From Bacillota bacterium (GTDB taxonomy: Bacteria; Bacillota; Clostridia; Tissierellales; Sedimentibacteraceae): 10,367 nt of DNA. The first letter of the stretch is position 1. The number at the start of each line of letters is the position of its first letter. The notes beneath the pieces were generated by a model. It was not told the origin of the DNA. It did not search any database and saw only the letters and a program-made list of their open reading frames with translations. Location of the stretch: positions 1 to 10,367 of the forward strand of contig JARBUP010000080.1 of the NCBI GenBank assembly GCA_029239575.1. The letters are read 5' to 3'. Positions 6,685-10,367 of the stretch are shown piece by piece. The position numbers and the translations under genes are program-made.

Positions 6685-9309
6685 ATGAACAAAAAATGGG
6701 TTTATTTATTTGAAGAAGGAAATGCTTCACAAAAAAGTTTATTAGGAGGAAAAGGTGCAAATTTATCAGAAATGACAAATATAGGCCTTCCTGTTCCACA
6801 AGGATTTACTGTTTCAACAGAAGCATGTACAGAATTTTACAAACAAGACCAAAAACTAACGGATGAAATTATTAGTCAAATTAAAGAAAAAATTAATGTA
6901 TTAGAAGAAAGAACGAATAAAAAGTTTGGAGATGAAGAAAATCCACTTTTAGTTTCAGTTCGTTCAGGTGCAGCATTTTCAATGCCAGGTATGATGGATA
7001 CAATTCTTAATTTAGGATTAAATGATATATCTGTTGAAGGAATGGCTAAAAAAACTGGAAACGCAAGATTTGCATATGACAGTTATAGAAGATTCATTCA
7101 AATGTTTGGCGATGTTGTTTTATCAATACACAAATATAATTTTGATAATGTATTAGAAGATATTAAAGAAAAAAATAATTATAAATTTGATACTGAACTA
7201 ACAGCCGAAGATTTAAAAGAAATAGTAACTGAATTCAAAAAAATATATAGAAGAGAAACACATACAGATTTCCCACAAGAGCCAGAGAAACAATTGTTGA
7301 TGGCTGTTGAAGCAGTATTTAAATCATGGAACAATCCAAGAGCTTTTACATACAGAAACTTGTATGAAATTTCTCATGATATAGGCACTGCTGTAAATGT
7401 TCAATCAATGGTATTTGGAAACATGGGAGATACTTCAGGAACAGGTGTTGCATTTACTCGTAACCCTTCTACAGGAGAAAAGAAAGTATTTGGAGAATTC
7501 TTAATGAATGCTCAAGGCGAAGATGTAGTTGCAGGTATTAGAACTCCATTAACTATAGATAAATTAAATGAAGTAATGCCAGAAATATACGAACAGTTTA
7601 TGAATGCTGCAAATTCTCTTGAACAACATTATAAAGATATGCAAGATATAGAATTTACTATTGAACAAGGCAAATTATATTTACTTCAAACTCGTTCAGG
7701 CAAAAGAACTACAGAAGCTGCTTTAAGAGCTGCTGTTGAAATGGTTGAAGAAAATTTAATAACAAAAGAAGAAGCTGTTATGAGAATTAATCCAAAGTCT
7801 CTTGACCAATTATTACACCCTAATTTTGATGTAACAGAACTTAAAAATGCCATGCCAATAGCAAATGGACTTCCAGCATCACCAGGAGCTGCTACAGGAA
7901 AAATTTATTTCACTGCAGAAGAGGCTGTTGAAGCAGCATTAAATGGTGAAGCTGCAATACTTGTTAGAAAAGAAACTTCTCCAGAAGATATAGAAGGAAT
8001 GAATAAAGCAAAAGGAATTCTTACTTCAAGAGGCGGTATGACTTCACATGCAGCCGTTGTTGCAAGAGGAATGGGAAAATGCTGTGTAGCTGGATGTGAA
8101 GCTATTCAAGTTGATGAAGCTAAAAAAATAATGCGTGTTGGTGAATTAACATTTACTGAAGGAGATTATATTTCTTTAGATGGTAGCACAGGAAATGTTT
8201 ATAGCGGAAGCATTAAAACTGTTGAACCAGCTATTTCAGGAAGCTTTGGAAAATTAATGGAATGGGCTGATGAATTTAGAACTCTTGGGATTAGAACAAA
8301 TGCAGATACTCCAACTGATTCTGAAACTGCTATAAAATTTGGTGCAGAAGGAATAGGTCTTTGCCGTACTGAACACATGTTCTTTGAAGAAAGCCGTATT
8401 TTCTCAGTAAGAAAAATGATTGTATCTGACAGTTTAGTACAAAGAGAAAAAGCATTAGCAGAAATTCTTCCAATGCAAAAAAATGACTTTAAAGCAATTT
8501 ACAAAATCATGGGACCAAGACCTGTTACTATAAGACTTTTAGATCCACCATTACACGAGTTCATACCAACAGATGAAAAAGACATAAAAGAACTTGCAGA
8601 TAGTATGAATATTTCTTTAAATAAAATAAAAGAAATTATTAATGATTTACATGAATTCAACCCAATGCTTGGACACAGAGGTTGTCGTTTAGCTATAACA
8701 TATCCTGAAATAGCTAAAATGCAAACAAGAGCTATAATAGAAGCTGCTATAGAAGTTTCAAATGAAGAAAATATAAATGTAATACCTGAAATAATGGTTC
8801 CATTAGTAGGTAAAAAAGCTGAACTTGATATTTTAAGAGCTTTAATAACTGAAGTAGCTGAAAAAGTTAAAAAAGAAAAAAATTCTGATTTACAATATTT
8901 AATTGGAACTATGATTGAAATACCAAGAGCATGTGTAACTGCTGATGAAATAGCAGAAGTTGCTGATTTCTATTCATTTGGCACTAATGACTTAACTCAA
9001 ATGACATTTGGTTATTCAAGAGATGATGCAGGTAAATTTATTTCTGCATACAGAGAAGCTGGAATATTAGAGCAAGACCCATTCCAAAGTATAGATCAAG
9101 CTGGAGTTGGTAAATTAGTAGAAACAGCTGTTAAACTTGGAAGAATAGCAAAACCTCATTTACACATGGGTGTTTGTGGAGAACATGGAGGAGATCCTGC
9201 TTCAATAGAATTCTTCCACAAAATAGGTTTAGATTATGTTTCATGCTCACCATTTAGAGTACCAGTTGCAAGATTATCTGCTGCACAATCTGCAATAAGA
9301 AATAAATAA
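6685..9309 (+). CDS. ppdK: Pyruvate, phosphate dikinase
   Basis: The cytoplasmic enzyme interconverts pyruvate + ATP + phosphate and phosphoenolpyruvate + AMP + pyrophosphate; in anaerobes it often works in the glycolytic direction with pyrophosphate. Starting at ATG 6685, with GGAGGA at 6675-6680, gives 874 residues, matching the Clostridium symbiosum enzyme as I recall it. An in-frame TTG at 6673 overlaps the ribosome binding site and is unlikely. Domains: N-terminal ATP-grasp (about 1-340; Glu323, Gln335, Arg337), phosphohistidine swivel (about 380-500; GGMTSHAAV with control site Thr453 and catalytic His455), and C-terminal TIM-barrel for pyruvate/PEP (about 510-874; Arg561 in LCRTEH, Arg617 in RLLDPPLHEF, Cys831 in MGVCGEHGGDP). 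These residues fall at the same numbers as in C. symbiosum, indicating gap-free collinearity and no damage. The upstream gene encodes the dedicated Thr453 kinase/phosphorylase, so control is both transcriptional and by reversible phosphorylation. Confidence 0.98.
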   Translation: MNKKWVYLFEEGNASQKSLLGGKGANLSEMTNIGLPVPQGFTVSTEACTEFYKQDQKLTDEIISQIKEKINVLEERTNKKFGDEENPLLVSVRSGAAFSMPGMMDTILNLGLNDISVEGMAKKTGNARFAYDSYRRFIQMFGDVVLSIHKYNFDNVLEDIKEKNNYKFDTELTAEDLKEIVTEFKKIYRRETHTDFPQEPEKQLLMAVEAVFKSWNNPRAFTYRNLYEISHDIGTAVNVQSMVFGNMGDTSGTGVAFTRNPSTGEKKVFGEFLMNAQGEDVVAGIRTPLTIDKLNEVMPEIYEQFMNAANSLEQHYKDMQDIEFTIEQGKLYLLQTRSGKRTTEAALRAAVEMVEENLITKEEAVMRINPKSLDQLLHPNFDVTELKNAMPIANGLPASPGAATGKIYFTAEEAVEAALNGEAAILVRKETSPEDIEGMNKAKGILTSRGGMTSHAAVVARGMGKCCVAGCEAIQVDEAKKIMRVGELTFTEGDYISLDGSTGNVYSGSIKTVEPAISGSFGKLMEWADEFRTLGIRTNADTPTDSETAIKFGAEGIGLCRTEHMFFEESRIFSVRKMIVSDSLVQREKALAEILPMQKNDFKAIYKIMGPRPVTIRLLDPPLHEFIPTDEKDIKELADSMNISLNKIKEIINDLHEFNPMLGHRGCRLAITYPEIAKMQTRAIIEAAIEVSNEENINVIPEIMVPLVGKKAELDILRALITEVAEKVKKEKNSDLQYLIGTMIEIPRACVTADEIAEVADFYSFGTNDLTQMTFGYSRDDAGKFISAYREAGILEQDPFQSIDQAGVGKLVETAVKLGRIAKPHLHMGVCGEHGGDPASIEFFHKIGLDYVSCSPFRVPVARLSAAQSAIRNK

Positions 9310-9324
9310 AAATAATACTATAAG

Positions 9325-9358
9325 AAAAAGGCTGAATTTAAATCATTCAGTCTTTTTT
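9325..9358. terminator. Bidirectional terminator between ppdK and the radical SAM gene
   Basis: A 13-bp stem (9325-9337 with 9345-9357, one G-T pair at 9331/9351) encloses a 7-base loop. AAAAA precedes and TTTTTT ends the hairpin, so it works as an intrinsic terminator on both strands. It lies 15 bases after the ppdK stop and 11 bases after the stop of the convergent gene, which is ideal for ending both transcripts. Confidence 0.85.
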
Positions 9359-9369
9359 ACTTTTCTATT

Positions 9370-10260
9370 TTACAAATCAAATATGGATATTTGTTTATCT
9401 TTATAATTTTTTTTATAACCATTTATAATATCGGGCATTTTGTAAAGTATATTATATTTATTACATTCTTCTTTAAAAACTTGTCTTAAGTTTTTTGCAT
9501 TAGGTGAATTGCAGGAATAAGTGTTACCATATTCATTAATATATTTTTGTTTTAAGTTGGGAAATTGCTTGTCAAGCTGTTGGTAATAGTAAGTTCTTTG
9601 ATTTTGTCGTAAAGTTACACCAAATGCAGGATAAATAAACTTTGCACCGCTTTCATGTGCAGATTTTATTATTTCTTTAATATTTTCTTCATTATCATTT
9701 ATAAATGGAAGTATTGGCATCATTAATATTCCTGTAAAAATATCATTGTCTGTAAGTTCTTTTATAGCTTTAAATCGTTTTGACGTTACATCCACATTAG
9801 GTTCTATTTTTTCTGACAATTCATCATCATTAGTTGTTATTGTCATAAGAATAAGCACTGGAGAATGATTTTTAATAGAATTTAAAATATCTATATCCCT
9901 TGTAACTAAACTGCTTTTAGTTGTAATTGAAACTCCATATTTATATTTGTCCATAAGCTTTAAAGCTCCTCTTGTGAGCTTATATTCTTTTTCAAATGGA
10001 TTATAGGGATCACTCATTGCACCCGTACCTACAACACCATTTCTTCGTTTAGATTTCAATTCTTTTTCAATAATAGAAAGGGAATTTTCTTTTGCTCGTA
10101 CCTCATCAAAATTTTCAACCCCATAACATTCGCTTCTGCTGTCACAATAAATGCAGCCATGGCAGCAACCCTTATAAATGTTCATATTATAATTATTTCC
10201 AAACCAATTTGTATTTTCTGTATAATTTGATATAATCGTTTTTGCAGGTATTAAATTCAT
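9370..10260 (-). CDS. SPL-family radical SAM protein of unknown substrate
   Basis: The 296-residue protein carries a radical SAM motif C32-x3-C36-x2-C39 within YKGCCHGCIYCDSR, which should bind a [4Fe-4S] cluster and S-adenosylmethionine. TGAMSDPYNPFE (79-90), followed by LTRGALKLM and GVSITTKSSLVTRDIDIL, is typical of the COG1533 group related to spore photoproduct lyase. It is not itself the classical lyase: it lacks that enzyme's usual overall sequence, and the group is widespread in non-sporulating bacteria. Additional cysteines are C33, C45, C250 and C266. The C-terminus ends KQISIFDL. The ATG has AAAGGA six bases upstream. It is convergent to ppdK, shares a bidirectional terminator with it, and appears to be a single-gene unit with its own promoter, so neighbours give no clue to the substrate. 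Family confidence is high; the reaction is unknown. Confidence 0.9.
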   Translation of the reverse strand: MNLIPAKTIISNYTENTNWFGNNYNMNIYKGCCHGCIYCDSRSECYGVENFDEVRAKENSLSIIEKELKSKRRNGVVGTGAMSDPYNPFEKEYKLTRGALKLMDKYKYGVSITTKSSLVTRDIDILNSIKNHSPVLILMTITTNDDELSEKIEPNVDVTSKRFKAIKELTDNDIFTGILMMPILPFINDNEENIKEIIKSAHESGAKFIYPAFGVTLRQNQRTYYYQQLDKQFPNLKQKYINEYGNTYSCNSPNAKNLRQVFKEECNKYNILYKMPDIINGYKKNYKDKQISIFDL

Positions 10261-10326
10261 GAGATTTCCTTTCTTAAAAACATTATTAATTAAATAAACT
10301 ATATTTTAAATATTATTTTCTACGAA

Positions 10327-10355
10327 ATTATATAGTATTTTTAATTAAATGTACA
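10327..10355 (-). promoter_or_regulatory. Probable promoter of the SPL-family gene
   Basis: On the minus strand TGTACA (complement of 10350-10355, four of six matching TTGACA) lies 17 bases before a perfect TATAAT (complement of 10327-10332). Initiation near 10320 would leave a leader of about 60 bases. Nothing else recognisable lies between the gene and the right edge of the window. Confidence 0.5.
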
Positions 10356-10367
10356 TATTTTTAAATT

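Noticed and set aside
9370..10260. Classical spore photoproduct lyase (splB)
   Set aside because: The shared family core is present, but the sequence matches the wider uncharacterised COG1533 group, and no sporulation context is visible.

Overview
The window is strongly AT-rich chromosomal DNA carrying six genes, all intact. The low GC content, AGGAGG-type ribosome binding sites and gene families (ZapA next to a U32 protein with the DUF3656-type layout, a DUF299 regulator next to pyruvate phosphate dikinase, an SPL-like radical SAM protein) point to an anaerobic low-GC Firmicute of the Clostridia/Tissierellia kind. The genus cannot be fixed from the sequence. I see no tRNA, rRNA, CRISPR array, transposase or phage gene, so this looks like core chromosome with one small palindromic repeat.

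Left part (1-3283, minus strand): a two-gene unit, a ZapA-like protein followed after 15 bases by a U32-family protein. The ZapA-like protein is far longer than usual. Behind the ZapA domain lies a long predicted coiled coil built from a 63-residue repeat, exactly nine heptads, with matching positions recurring at precise 63-residue steps. This is the most unusual thing in the window.

Middle (3284-5807): an intergenic stretch holding a small palindromic repeat and the likely dxs terminator, then dxs (minus strand, first enzyme of the MEP isoprenoid pathway). The dxs promoter has perfect consensus boxes (TTGACA-17-TATAAT). The spacer between dxs and the next, divergent gene also holds a 10-bp-arm palindrome centred on GTACTGTAC at the -35 position of the divergent promoter, which is a strong operator candidate.

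Right part (5808-10367): a two-gene plus-strand unit encoding the DUF299 kinase/phosphorylase and its expected target, pyruvate phosphate dikinase (PPDK). Every diagnostic PPDK residue checked falls at the same number as in the Clostridium symbiosum enzyme, including the Thr453 control site and the catalytic His455. A bidirectional terminator separates ppdK from a convergent SPL-family radical SAM gene, which has its own promoter at the right edge.

Functionally, the centre and right form a pyruvate-node neighbourhood: PPDK interconverts pyruvate and phosphoenolpyruvate, its regulator switches it on and off, and Dxs consumes pyruvate. Whether the shared dxs/yqfL spacer co-regulates them is inference.
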